From positions 1 to 50,027 of the forward strand of contig CAJYLQ010000012.1 in the NCBI GenBank assembly GCA_913775975.1: a stretch of 50,027 nt of DNA, written 5' to 3'. Below are positions 24,075 to 32,652 of this stretch, piece after piece. The notes under the pieces are model-generated. The model was not told where the DNA came from, searched no databases, and saw nothing but the letters and a program-made list of their open reading frames with translations. The stretch's first letter is position 1, and each line of letters starts with the position of its first letter. The stretch is from an uncultured Sphingomonas sp. (GTDB taxonomy: Bacteria > Pseudomonadota > Alphaproteobacteria > Sphingomonadales > Sphingomonadaceae). Position numbers and translations under genes: made by a program.

Positions 24075-26090
24075 ATGCGTACCACCCTGTTCCTGGGCGC
24101 GGCCCTTGCCGCGCTCCTTCCCACCTGCGCGCTTGCCGAGGGCGCCGCGCCCGCTGACGCCGCCCCGCCCGGCCCGTCCACCGGCCCCGACATCGTCGTT
24201 ACCGCCTCCCCCATCGGCCATGACCGCGACGACACCCCCGCCATCGCGGTGAAGGTCAATGCGGAAGATATCCTGCATCAGGGCGGCGCCAGCATCGCCG
24301 ATGCACTGGCCCGCGTCCCCGGCATCTCCGCCACCGGCTTCGCCACCGGCGCCAGCCGCCCGATCATCCGCGGCATGGACGCGACCCGCGTGCGCATCCT
24401 TGAGGACGGCACCAGCGCCTCCGACGTGTCGGACATCGGCCCCGACCACGGCATCCCGATCGACCCGCTCGCCGCCCGCTCGATCGAGGTGGTGCGCGGC
24501 GCCGGCACGCTGCGCTATGGCAGCCAGGCGATCGGCGGCGTCGTCAACGTCCTCAACAACCGCGTGCCGACGCAGCTGCCCTCCGCGCCGCTGTCGGCGG
24601 AGGTCAACGGCACCTATGGCTCGGTGTCGAATATGTGGCAGGATGCGGGGCTGGTCGATGCCGCGATCGGCCACCTCGCGCTGCATGCCGATGGCTTCGC
24701 GCGCGACGCGGGCAATTACGATACGCCGCTGGGCGTCCAGCAGAACAGCTTCTTCCGCGGCTATGGCGGGTCGGTCGGCGGCTCTTATTTCTTCGGGGCG
24801 GACAATGGCAGCCATGTCGGCGCGGCGATCACGCAATATGACGCCAAATACGGCATTCCCAGCGACACGACCTATATCGACATGCGCCAGACGAAGGTGA
24901 TGACGCGCGCCTCGATCGCGCTGGGCGACGGGCTGCTCAGCCGGCTGAACCTCGACGGCAGCTACGCCAACTATGCGCATGACGAGAAGGAGCCGGACGG
25001 CACCATCGACACCACCTTCCACAACAAGGAATATAACGGCCGGGCCGAGCTGCTGCTGAACCGCATCGGCTTCATCGACAATTCGGCGCTGGGCTTCGAA
25101 TACCAGCATCGCGATTTCTCGGCGGTGGGTGACGACAGCAGCTATCTGTTCCCCGCGACGATGCAGAGCTTCGCCGGCTATCTGTTCACCGACACGCGGA
25201 TCGGCGACCGCCTGCACGTGGAGGCGAGTGGCCGGCTGGAAAATGTCCGTTTGCAGGGCACGCCCGCGTCGAACGTCATGACCCGGCCCGAATATACGCC
25301 GCTCAGCGGTGCGATCGGCGCGCTGTATCAGCTGACCCCGGCGGTGAAGCTGGGCGTCACCTTCTCCAGCACGGGCCGCGCCCCGGCGCTGACGGAGCTG
25401 TTCGCGCGCGGCGGGCATGACGGGCCCAACACGTTCGAGACGGGCGACCCGACGCTGAAGATCGAGCGCGCCAATTCGCTGGAGGGTACGCTGCGCATCC
25501 GCTCCGGCCCGTTCCGCTTCGACGGCAGCGTCTATAGCAGCTGGTTCCACAACTATATCTATGGCGACCTGACCGGGCGCACCTGCGACGACGACGGCAC
25601 CTGCGCGGTCGGCGGCGATGGTGACCTGCGTGAGCTGAACTATCGGCAGCAGGACGCGCACTTCCGCGGCGCGGAGGCGGAGGCGAGCTACGACGTGGTG
25701 CGGACGGCACGCGGCGTCTATCGCTTCAACCTGCTCGCCGACTATACGCGCGCGACGCTGGGCAATGGCGGCAACGTGCCGCGCATCCCGCCCTATCGCA
25801 TCGGCGGCGGCCTGAATTGGAGCGGGGAGCGGCTCGATACCGGGTTCAACCTGATCTATGCGGGCCGTCAGGACAAGGCGGGCGCCTTCGACACGCCGAC
25901 CCCAAGCTATGTCTCGCTCGATGGCCAGCTGGCAGTGCGCCCCTTCACCACGATGCCGGGCGTGGAGCTGGCGCTGGTGGGCCAGAACCTGACCAACGAC
26001 GTGCAGCGGCTCGCCACGGCGCTCAACAAGGATCAGGTGGTGATGCCCGGCCGCCGCATCATGGTGACGCTGAAGATCGCGACCAACTGA
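24075..26090 (+). CDS. TonB-dependent receptor, ZnuD-like
   Basis: 671 aa, ATG at 24075. Signal peptide (TLFLGAALAALLPTCALAEG), TonB box-like DIVVTASP, plug domain with ALARVPGISATGFATGAS, RPIIRGMDATRVRILEDG, SDIGPDHGIPIDPLAA and VVRGAGTLRYGSQAIGGVVNV, then a 22-strand-type barrel ending in MVTLKIATN. The SPDH-type motif before IDPL and the RP(I/V)IRG segment are characteristic of the ZnuD group of zinc (and sometimes haem or copper) receptors. The barrel has one Cys pair in TCDDDGTCAVGGDGD. The partner upstream is the small CxxC protein. It is probably metal-repressed, though I cannot identify a Zur box. The repeat at 26094 starts 3 nt after its stop. Confidence 0.82.
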   Translation: MRTTLFLGAALAALLPTCALAEGAAPADAAPPGPSTGPDIVVTASPIGHDRDDTPAIAVKVNAEDILHQGGASIADALARVPGISATGFATGASRPIIRGMDATRVRILEDGTSASDVSDIGPDHGIPIDPLAARSIEVVRGAGTLRYGSQAIGGVVNVLNNRVPTQLPSAPLSAEVNGTYGSVSNMWQDAGLVDAAIGHLALHADGFARDAGNYDTPLGVQQNSFFRGYGGSVGGSYFFGADNGSHVGAAITQYDAKYGIPSDTTYIDMRQTKVMTRASIALGDGLLSRLNLDGSYANYAHDEKEPDGTIDTTFHNKEYNGRAELLLNRIGFIDNSALGFEYQHRDFSAVGDDSSYLFPATMQSFAGYLFTDTRIGDRLHVEASGRLENVRLQGTPASNVMTRPEYTPLSGAIGALYQLTPAVKLGVTFSSTGRAPALTELFARGGHDGPNTFETGDPTLKIERANSLEGTLRIRSGPFRFDGSVYSSWFHNYIYGDLTGRTCDDDGTCAVGGDGDLRELNYRQQDAHFRGAEAEASYDVVRTARGVYRFNLLADYTRATLGNGGNVPRIPPYRIGGGLNWSGERLDTGFNLIYAGRQDKAGAFDTPTPSYVSLDGQLAVRPFTTMPGVELALVGQNLTNDVQRLATALNKDQVVMPGRRIMVTLKIATN

Positions 26091-26093
26091 GGG

Positions 26094-26240
26094 GCTGTTT
26101 GGAAACTCGCGAAATAGCGAGTTTCGAGGCGGCACCGGCCCGCTCCCCCACCCGGCCACCCACAGAGTATCCTTGATGGGAGGCCGGGTGGGGGAGCGGG
26201 CTGGTGCCGCGAAACGTGCCTCGGCACGTTTCCAAACGGA
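26094..26240. repeat. Palindromic MITE-like repeat, copy 2 (147 bp)
   Basis: Second copy of the repeat at 9203-9403 without its 54-base internal insert. The two halves fold back on each other: GGCCCGCTCCCCCACCCGG near 26138 pairs with the complementary stretch near 26180-26200 with few mismatches. Each outer part holds its own small hairpin (AACTCGC/GCGAGTT and AACGTGCC/GGCACGTT), giving a cloverleaf. It lies between the TonB receptor stop and the S10 peptidase gene and may terminate the former. Bases 26241-26349, up to the next start codon, show nothing else clear. Confidence 0.75.
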
Positions 26241-26349
26241 TCCTGAGGGCCTGCGCCGTGCCGCCGTTGCGCGGTACGGCGCAGGCTGTAACATTGTGTC
26301 ATCCCCGCGCCGGCATTCCGCCGACGCCGCCTGCCCGGAGCCCTTGCCG

Positions 26350-27849
26350 TTGACCGTCCTTCTCCGCTCGCTCGCCGCCGCCCTGCTTTTGACCACCAGC
26401 GTCTCCGCGCTGGCGAAGGAGGCGAAGACCACCACGACCGTCGAGGAGAAGAAGGAGGATGACGGTCTGAAGCTGCCGCCGCTGCCCGCCGACAAGTCGG
26501 TCACGCAGACCGCGCGGATCGGCGGCCAGACGATCACCTATCGCGCGACGGTGGGCAAGATCGCGGTGCGCGACGACAAGGGCAAGGAGATCGGGCAGGT
26601 CGTCTACACCGCCTATACCGTGCCCGGCCGCGACGTGTCGCGACCCGTCACCTTCGCGTTCAACGGCGGGCCAGGCGCGTCGTCCGTCTATCTCAACATG
26701 GGTGCGGTGGGGCCCAAGCGCGTGCAGTTCGGCGCGCAGGGCGATGCCCCGTCCGACGCGCCGATCGCGCGCGACAATCCCAACAGCTGGCTGCCCTTCA
26801 CCGACCTGGTCTTCATCGACCCGATCGGCACCGGCTTCAGCCGCAGCCTGGTCGATGCGGACGAGACGAAGAAGGCGTTCTACGCCAACGATCCCGACAT
26901 CCGCTATCTGTCCAAGGTCGTGTACGACTGGCTGGTGAAGGAGGAGCGCCTGCGCTCCCCCAAATATGTCATGGGCGAAAGCTATGGCGGCTATCGCGTG
27001 CCGCGCATCGCCTATGAACTGCAGTCGCAGATCGGCGTCGGGCTGAACGGGCTGATCCTCGTCTCCCCCTATCTCGACCCGGCGGTGGGCGACGATGCCA
27101 CGGCGCTGTCGCCGCTGCCCTGGATGATCGACCTGCCCTCCATGGCCGCCGCCAATCTGGAACGGCAGGGCCGGCTGAACGCCGCCGCGATGGCGGAGGT
27201 GGAGGCCTATACGCGCGGCGACTTCGCCCGCGACCTGCTGCGCGGCCGGGCCGACCCGGAGGCGGTGAAGCGGATCGTGGAGAACGTCACGCGGCTGACC
27301 GGGCTGGACCCGGCGCTGGTCCAGCGGATGGGCGGGCGCGTCGATACGCGCACCTATCTGCGCGAGATCCATCGCGCGGACGGGACGATCGGCAGCATCT
27401 ATGATTCGAACGTCACCGCCTTCGATCCCTTCCCCTGGTCGCCGCGTCAGGAATCGAACGATCCGCTGCTCGACACGCTGATCGCGCCGACGACCAGCGC
27501 GATGGTCGATTTCGTCACGCGCGAGGTCGGCTGGAAGACGGACGCGCGCTACAACGCCCTGTCCTATGCGGTGAACGCCGCCTGGGATCGCGGCAAGCCC
27601 GCCGACACGCCCGTCACCGACCTGCGCAAGGCGATCGCCAACGATCCCCGGATGAAGGTGATGATCGTCCATGGCTGGGACGACCTGTCCTGCCCGTTCT
27701 TCTCCTCGCGCCTGATCGTCGACCAGATGCCGTCCTATGGCGTCGCCGACCGGGTGCAGCTGCACGTCTATCCGGGCGGCCACATGTTCTACAGCCGCAA
27801 CGACAGCGGCGCGGCGTTCAAGGCGGATGCGGAGCGGCTCTACCGCTGA
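26350..27849 (+). CDS. S10 serine carboxypeptidase, exported
   Basis: 499 aa from a TTG at 26350, chosen because GGAG lies 9 nt upstream and the signal peptide begins there (LLRSLAAALLLTTSVSALA). The earlier in-frame codons fall inside the repeat and are unlikely starts. Serine carboxypeptidase hallmarks: FAFNGGPGASSVYLNMGA (oxyanion region), FIDPIGTGFSRS, catalytic Ser in MGESYGGYRVPRIAYEL, Asp in VHGWDDLSCPFFSS and His in YPGGHMFYSR. It removes C-terminal residues from peptides in the periplasm. Close to glycosylasparaginase, it could trim glycopeptides to GlcNAc-Asn, although it is a separate unit and may be general. Its 3' end overlaps the convergent phospholipase gene by 10 bases. Confidence 0.9.
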   Translation: MTVLLRSLAAALLLTTSVSALAKEAKTTTTVEEKKEDDGLKLPPLPADKSVTQTARIGGQTITYRATVGKIAVRDDKGKEIGQVVYTAYTVPGRDVSRPVTFAFNGGPGASSVYLNMGAVGPKRVQFGAQGDAPSDAPIARDNPNSWLPFTDLVFIDPIGTGFSRSLVDADETKKAFYANDPDIRYLSKVVYDWLVKEERLRSPKYVMGESYGGYRVPRIAYELQSQIGVGLNGLILVSPYLDPAVGDDATALSPLPWMIDLPSMAAANLERQGRLNAAAMAEVEAYTRGDFARDLLRGRADPEAVKRIVENVTRLTGLDPALVQRMGGRVDTRTYLREIHRADGTIGSIYDSNVTAFDPFPWSPRQESNDPLLDTLIAPTTSAMVDFVTREVGWKTDARYNALSYAVNAAWDRGKPADTPVTDLRKAIANDPRMKVMIVHGWDDLSCPFFSSRLIVDQMPSYGVADRVQLHVYPGGHMFYSRNDSGAAFKADAERLYR

Positions 27850-28976
27850 CGGGGGGCCTCGGGCGGCAGGACGCAGCCGGCGGGGCGGGTGACGGGGTTG
27901 CACCGCTGCATCGCGCCGCCCGGCAGCGTCACCGTGAAGCCCCGGCTCCAGGCCCGTGTCGGGGCGCCGGGATAATAGTCGGTCGACACGGCCTGCGCGC
28001 CGCTGTCGACCGCCGCGGTCTGCTTGCGATGATCGTCCGTCCGCGCCTCGACGGTGTTCGCATCCGAACGGGTGCGGACGATGAAGCCCTGCCGCACCCA
28101 GTCGCGGATCTTCGCCTCGTCGACCAGCGGATCCTGCACGATCTCGATCGCCGCTTCCGCCTGATCGGTCGGATACCAGCCGAAGATCGGCCGCCCCTTC
28201 ATCGACGGATGCCCCCGGCGATAGGCGTCCCCAACCTCCGGCCGGACGTCGAGCACGAAATACAGGCGCCCGCGCGTGGCGGCCAGCGTCGGCCACCCCT
28301 TCGTCGTCACCGCGTCGCGCAGCGTCGCGGCGGTGCCGCGCACCTCGTCCGGCGTGATGTAGCGGCCGGGGGCCAGCGTGTCGCGCAATTCGCCATCCAG
28401 CGCGTCGAGCAGCGGGGCGTCGAGCGGCAGCGGCTCGGCCATCCCCCATCGGCCGTGCGGCGTGTCGGCGGCGTTGATCGTCACCATGATCGGCACATGG
28501 CCCGGATGCGCGCGCGACCATGTGTCGATTTCCGCCAGGCATCGGCGAAAAGTGACACACCCCGACAGGTAGTCGAGGTCGGGGATATGGAACACCTTGA
28601 ACCCCGGCCGCAGCATCGCCGCCCGGTCGAACCCGGTCGCCTCCCCCGCCGCCACGGCCGCCTTATCGCCCAGCGGCGCCGCGAACCGGCCACCCTGCGG
28701 ATCGGCGAAGATGTCCAGCTCCAGCTGGCGCACGCCGCGATCCAGCTGCTGGGTCAGCGACAGGTGATCGTAGTCGAGCGCGTCCGCCTCCTTGGCGCTC
28801 CGCTCCCGGATCGCGGCCAGAACCGCGACGGGGATGCGCCGCTTGAAGCTGTTGTGCGAGCCGACGACCTGAATGTCGTTCATCCGCAGCGGCTTGTCAG
28901 CCCCCGCTTTGGCCCTAGCCCCCGCCGGCGCGGCCGCGCAGAGCGCGACCGTCGCCAGTACCTTCATGCAACGCAT
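27840..28976 (-). CDS. Calcium-dependent phosphoinositide-type phospholipase C, exported
   Basis: 378 aa from ATG 28976, where a GAGG lies 8 nt upstream; ATGs at 28982 and 28967 are alternatives. Signal peptide VLATVALCAAAPAGARA. The PI-PLC barrel has the first catalytic His in VVGSHNSFKR, QLDRGVRQLELDIFADPQGG (Ca-binding Glu/Asp), KVFHIPDLDYLSGCVTF (second His), PIMVTINA and RLYFVLDVRP, and late FIVRTRSDANTVEAR. This matches the Ca-dependent bacterial PI-PLC family. Substrates are probably phosphoinositides, glycerophosphoinositol or related phosphodiesters. It starts about 10 bases after the stop of a TonB receptor gene, so the two form one operon and may act on one imported or surface-bound substrate. 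Confidence 0.85.
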   Translation of the reverse strand: MRCMKVLATVALCAAAPAGARAKAGADKPLRMNDIQVVGSHNSFKRRIPVAVLAAIRERSAKEADALDYDHLSLTQQLDRGVRQLELDIFADPQGGRFAAPLGDKAAVAAGEATGFDRAAMLRPGFKVFHIPDLDYLSGCVTFRRCLAEIDTWSRAHPGHVPIMVTINAADTPHGRWGMAEPLPLDAPLLDALDGELRDTLAPGRYITPDEVRGTAATLRDAVTTKGWPTLAATRGRLYFVLDVRPEVGDAYRRGHPSMKGRPIFGWYPTDQAEAAIEIVQDPLVDEAKIRDWVRQGFIVRTRSDANTVEARTDDHRKQTAAVDSGAQAVSTDYYPGAPTRAWSRGFTVTLPGGAMQRCNPVTRPAGCVLPPEAPRQR

Positions 28977-28986
28977 CCCCATGGCC

Positions 28987-31650
28987 TCAGAACACCGCCC
29001 GTACGCCGAACAGGATCGTCCGGCCGTAATAGTTGATCTCGCCGACCCGCAGCGGATTGTCGTTATACGTGTCCTGATGCGCGCCGGCGAGGTTGATCCC
29101 CTCCAGGCTGAGCGTCAGGTTCTCCGTCGCCTGTACCGACAGCTGCCCGTCGAGCGAGCCGAACGCCGCGACATAGGTGGGCGCCTGCACCGTGCTGCCC
29201 GTGCTCGACAGATACTTGTCGCGCCACACATAGGACAGGCGCGCCGACAGCGGCCCCTTGTCGTAGAAGCCGACGAGGTTGAAGCTGTTCTTGGACAGGC
29301 CGATCAGCTGGTCGCGGATCGCGCGCGACCCGGCCGTATAGTCCGCCTTCACCTCCGTATGCGTATAGCTGCCCTGCACGCCCAGCCCGTCGAACGGCTC
29401 GGGCAGGAAGGTGAAGACCTGGCTGTACGCCGCCTCCGCGCCATAGACCTTGGCGTTGCCGCCGTTGACCGAGCTGGACAGGCGCACGATGCCGCGACCC
29501 GGAATGGTGATCTCCGTGTTCGACTGGGTGATGTAATTGTCCATCGCCTTGTAGAACAGCGCGCCGGACAGCATCCCGGCGGGCGCGAAATACCATTCCA
29601 GCGACCCGTCGAACTGCGTCGCCAGGAACGGCACCAGCTGCGGATTGCCGCCGCTGGCGGTGGGCGCGTCGGTCGACACGGTGATGCGCGGCGCGGTGTC
29701 GGTCACGTTCGGCCGGGTCAGCACGCGGCTGGCGGCAAGGCGCCCGACCAGTTTCGGCGTCAGGTCGGCGCGCAGGTTGAAGCTGGGCAGGACGTTGTCG
29801 AACGTCTTGGGGTAGCTGACCGGCGTGGCGGTGCTGCCGCTGGTCAGCGTGCCGCTGGCGACCTGATCGGTATGGACGTAGCGCACGCCCAGATTGCCGC
29901 TGACCGGCACCGCGCCGGCATCGAAGCGATAGTCGGCGCGCAGGTACGCGGCGGCGATCTTTTCCGTCACGACGAAAGACGAGCGCCGGTCGCCATTGGT
30001 CAGCGGCGAGGCGGCGATCGCCGGCGTGAAGAAATTGCCGACATAGGCCGCCGTCGACGGCACCAGCCAGTTGCGGAAGGCATTGCCCGCCACGCCCGAC
30101 AGGAAGTCGTCATAGGGGATCTGCTGGTACGCGGCGGCGCCCAGCGAGGTCAGCGACTGGTTGGTCCCGGTGTCGATCAGATAGTCGCGGCGGAAATAAT
30201 CGCGCTTGCGCCAGTGATATTCGCCGCCCGCCGCCAGCTTCGACAGGAAGCCGTCGAAATCATGCGCGACGTCCAGCCGGGAGAAGGCGTCCCAGTCCTT
30301 GCTGTCCTTTGGCGCGATATTGAACTGGTAGATCTTGTAGTTGGCCGGGTTGGTGACGTCGACCGGCGTGGAGAGGCTCGGCATCGACTGATAGCCGGCG
30401 CTGACGTCGTAGCTGAGCGGCGCGATGAAATAGGCGCGGCTGCGCACCGTGCCGGTGCGATAGTCGGGGTGATAGCTGTGCGCGGCCGACCAGTTGACGT
30501 TGGCGGTGACGTGCCAGCGATCCGGGTTCCACGCCTGCTTCAGCCCGACCGTCAGCAGGTCGTGCCGGTTGAGGCTGTATTCGCGCGACGCCATGAAGCG
30601 GACGTTGTTGATCGTCGCCTTCGTGATCGTATCGCCGGTGACGGTATAGCCCGGCTGGATCGCCGAGGGCGCGTTGCCATAGATGCCGCCATCGTCCGGA
30701 TAGATATCCAGCCCGAATTCGTCATAGGCGACGTCCAGCCGGGTCGCCATCACGTCCAGCGTCGTCAGCAGATCCGGTGTCGGCGCCCATTGCGCGGAAA
30801 CGATGCCGGAGATGCGCTTGCGATCCTCGGTCTCGATCGTCGGCCGGGTGCGCGTCGGCGAATAGAGGCCGGCGGGGATGCCGCCCTTGTTGGCGGCGGT
30901 ATAGCGGTCGAGCAGCCAGCCGAAGTTCATGAAGCGGTCGTTGCGGACGGTCTTGCCCCAATATTGCGCGCCGGCCAGGATGCCGAACGTGCCGTCGTCG
31001 TTCTTCGCGCTGGTCAGCACGGTGACGTTCGGGCGGACCTTTTCCGTCTGCGTCGTATAGGTGCCGCGCAGGTTGACCGTCGTCTTGTTGCCGACGTCCA
31101 GCGGGTGGAAGGTCTTCACGTCGATATTGCCGCCCAGCGCGCCCTCGCTCATGTCGGCGGTCGGCGTCTTCACCACGTCGATGCTGGAGGTGAATTCGGC
31201 GGGCAGCATCTCGAACCGGAACTGGCGGCCGGCCGCGCCGCCATTCTCGATCAGGTCGTTGAGCGCGACGGTGCGGCCGTTGAGCAGCGTGTTCTGGAAC
31301 TGCGGCCCCAGGCCACGCACGCTGACATACAGGCCCTCGCCGCGCGGGCGGGTGATCGACACGCCGGGAACCAGCTGCAGCGCCTCCGCCACGTTCTGCG
31401 TCGGGAACTTGCCGATATCGGTCGAACCGATCGAATCGAGCCCGTAATCCGCCCGGCGCTTCGTCTCCGCCGCCGCCGAGATGCTGCGGGCGTAGGTGCC
31501 GTTGACGATGATGTCCTCACCCGCGTCTTCGGGCGCAGTGGCGGCCGGCGCACGGGGCGCGGGCGCGGTCTGCGCATGCGCGGCCAGCGGCAGCGAGGTG
31601 ACGAGGGCGAGCGGAGCCGTTGCCTGAAGCAGGCGCGAAAACAATGACAT
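28987..31650 (-). CDS. TonB-dependent receptor, Xanthomonas/Caulobacter type
   Basis: 887 aa from ATG 31650 with GGGGGAA upstream; an upstream in-frame start at 31725 lacks a ribosome site. Signal peptide PLALVTSLPLAAHAQT, TonB box region EDIIVNGTYARS, plug with IGKFPTQNVAEALQLVPGVS, VSVRGLGPQFQNTLLNGR, EFTSSIDVVKTPTADMSEGA and GGNIDVKTFHP, then a long barrel ending YYGRTILFGVRAVF. The IGKFP and GxGGxIDVKT signatures belong to the receptor group expanded in sphingomonads and caulobacters, which often import glycans or complex nutrients. The coupled phospholipase C suggests an inositol phosphate, phosphodiester or lipid head-group substrate; N-glycan fragments are another option given the neighbourhood. 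Confidence 0.9.
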   Translation of the reverse strand: MSLFSRLLQATAPLALVTSLPLAAHAQTAPAPRAPAATAPEDAGEDIIVNGTYARSISAAAETKRRADYGLDSIGSTDIGKFPTQNVAEALQLVPGVSITRPRGEGLYVSVRGLGPQFQNTLLNGRTVALNDLIENGGAAGRQFRFEMLPAEFTSSIDVVKTPTADMSEGALGGNIDVKTFHPLDVGNKTTVNLRGTYTTQTEKVRPNVTVLTSAKNDDGTFGILAGAQYWGKTVRNDRFMNFGWLLDRYTAANKGGIPAGLYSPTRTRPTIETEDRKRISGIVSAQWAPTPDLLTTLDVMATRLDVAYDEFGLDIYPDDGGIYGNAPSAIQPGYTVTGDTITKATINNVRFMASREYSLNRHDLLTVGLKQAWNPDRWHVTANVNWSAAHSYHPDYRTGTVRSRAYFIAPLSYDVSAGYQSMPSLSTPVDVTNPANYKIYQFNIAPKDSKDWDAFSRLDVAHDFDGFLSKLAAGGEYHWRKRDYFRRDYLIDTGTNQSLTSLGAAAYQQIPYDDFLSGVAGNAFRNWLVPSTAAYVGNFFTPAIAASPLTNGDRRSSFVVTEKIAAAYLRADYRFDAGAVPVSGNLGVRYVHTDQVASGTLTSGSTATPVSYPKTFDNVLPSFNLRADLTPKLVGRLAASRVLTRPNVTDTAPRITVSTDAPTASGGNPQLVPFLATQFDGSLEWYFAPAGMLSGALFYKAMDNYITQSNTEITIPGRGIVRLSSSVNGGNAKVYGAEAAYSQVFTFLPEPFDGLGVQGSYTHTEVKADYTAGSRAIRDQLIGLSKNSFNLVGFYDKGPLSARLSYVWRDKYLSSTGSTVQAPTYVAAFGSLDGQLSVQATENLTLSLEGINLAGAHQDTYNDNPLRVGEINYYGRTILFGVRAVF

Positions 31651-32014
31651 ATGGATTCCCCCACGGGCGGTGTATCCCGCCGTTGGGCGGCCGATTATGG
31701 GCGACGCGTTGCAGATTGATGGCACTATCGCGACCGGATGGTGTCACCGGGCAAAATCCCCGGAGCGGCTGCAAACGTTGCGATCGGCGTCGATGGGGTT
31801 CCGGATTTCGTCTCGCTTCAGCAACGATTCATCGACTCGTCGTTGTGCGACTCACCGCGCGCGGCGATGGGCACCGACGATAACAGCCGTCCGCTCGTCG
31901 CCAGAATCGCTGGCGCCTTCGAACAGCGAGACGTGGGGGACATTCCGGCGAACGCGCTCGTGTACGTTTTTATGGCGTACGCCGGAAACTCCTGCGCACA
32001 AGTGATCGACCTTG
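31651..32014. other. Divergent intergenic region with an inverted repeat before the SleB gene
   Basis: 364 bp between the TonB receptor and sleB-type genes, which point away from each other. Both promoters should be here, but I see no clean -35/-10 pair and no clear Pho box. The one clear structure is a 13-bp inverted repeat with one mismatch: TTCCGGCGAACGC at 31943-31955 and GCGTACGCCGGAA at 31975-31987, 27 bp before the hydrolase ATG. It could be an operator or an RNA hairpin. Confidence 0.5.
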
Positions 32015-32617
32015 ATGACGCCTCGTCGTGCCCGAACGTTCCTGAAGCTCCTGCCTGTCACAGCCGTCTTCGCCAGCACGCACATCGCGCTTGCCGCCGT
32101 GCCTGCCACCGTCTCCGCCGACAGCGCGGCCAGCGCCGTCCAGACGAACGTTCAGCCGACCTTGCAGTCCGCGACGGTCCAGTCCGTCGATCCGGCCGAT
32201 ATCGCCCCGGCCGTCGAAACATCCTCCGATATGCAACCCGCCGCCGACACCCGCCCCGAGCCCGATGCGGCGCAGGTGGAATGCGTCGCGAAAGTGATCC
32301 TGCACGAAGCGGGCAACCAGCCGCGCCGGGGCCGCATGGCGGTGGCGCAGGTGATCCGCGCCCGCATGACCGACGGCCGCTTCGGCGGCAACGCCTGCGA
32401 CGTCGTGCGTCAGCCGGGCCAGTTCTTCAACGTCGACGCCTATCGCCCGTCGCGCCATTCGGACCAGTGGGACGATGCCGTCGCGATCGCGCGCGAGACG
32501 CTGAAGGGCGAGGGCGACGACGTGGTGCCGGGCGCGCTGTTCTTCCATTCCGCCGGCGCGTCGATGAACGGCCGCACCCGTCTGGCGCAGGTCGCCGACC
32601 ACACCTTCTACCGCTGA
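32015..32617 (+). CDS. SleB-type cell-wall hydrolase
   Basis: 200 aa, ATG at 32015. N-terminal signal (LLPVTAVFASTHIALAAVPA), a low-complexity linker to residue ~85, then a Hydrolase_2/SleB domain: ECVAKVILHEAGNQPRRGRM with the catalytic Glu, AVAQVIRARM, NACDVVRQPGQFFNVDAYRP and VPGALFFHSAGASMN. In non-spore-forming bacteria such proteins are lytic transglycosylases or amidases acting on peptidoglycan in the periplasm. Single gene; a weak GGCGCG/CGCGCC stem at 32618-32637 follows its stop and may end the transcript. Confidence 0.85.
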   Translation: MTPRRARTFLKLLPVTAVFASTHIALAAVPATVSADSAASAVQTNVQPTLQSATVQSVDPADIAPAVETSSDMQPAADTRPEPDAAQVECVAKVILHEAGNQPRRGRMAVAQVIRARMTDGRFGGNACDVVRQPGQFFNVDAYRPSRHSDQWDDAVAIARETLKGEGDDVVPGALFFHSAGASMNGRTRLAQVADHTFYR

Positions 32618-32652
32618 GGCGCGCGGGCTGACGCGCCGCCCCGCCATACGGA

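Noticed and set aside
9203..26240. The two repeats as ends of a composite transposon carrying the nag genes
   Set aside because: No transposase lies between or beside them, the intervening 17 kb is an intact functional locus, and each copy is itself a complete palindrome.
31738..32631. Plus-strand open frame covering the divergent region and sleB in another frame
   Set aside because: It overlaps the SleB domain out of frame and its translation has no family pattern.
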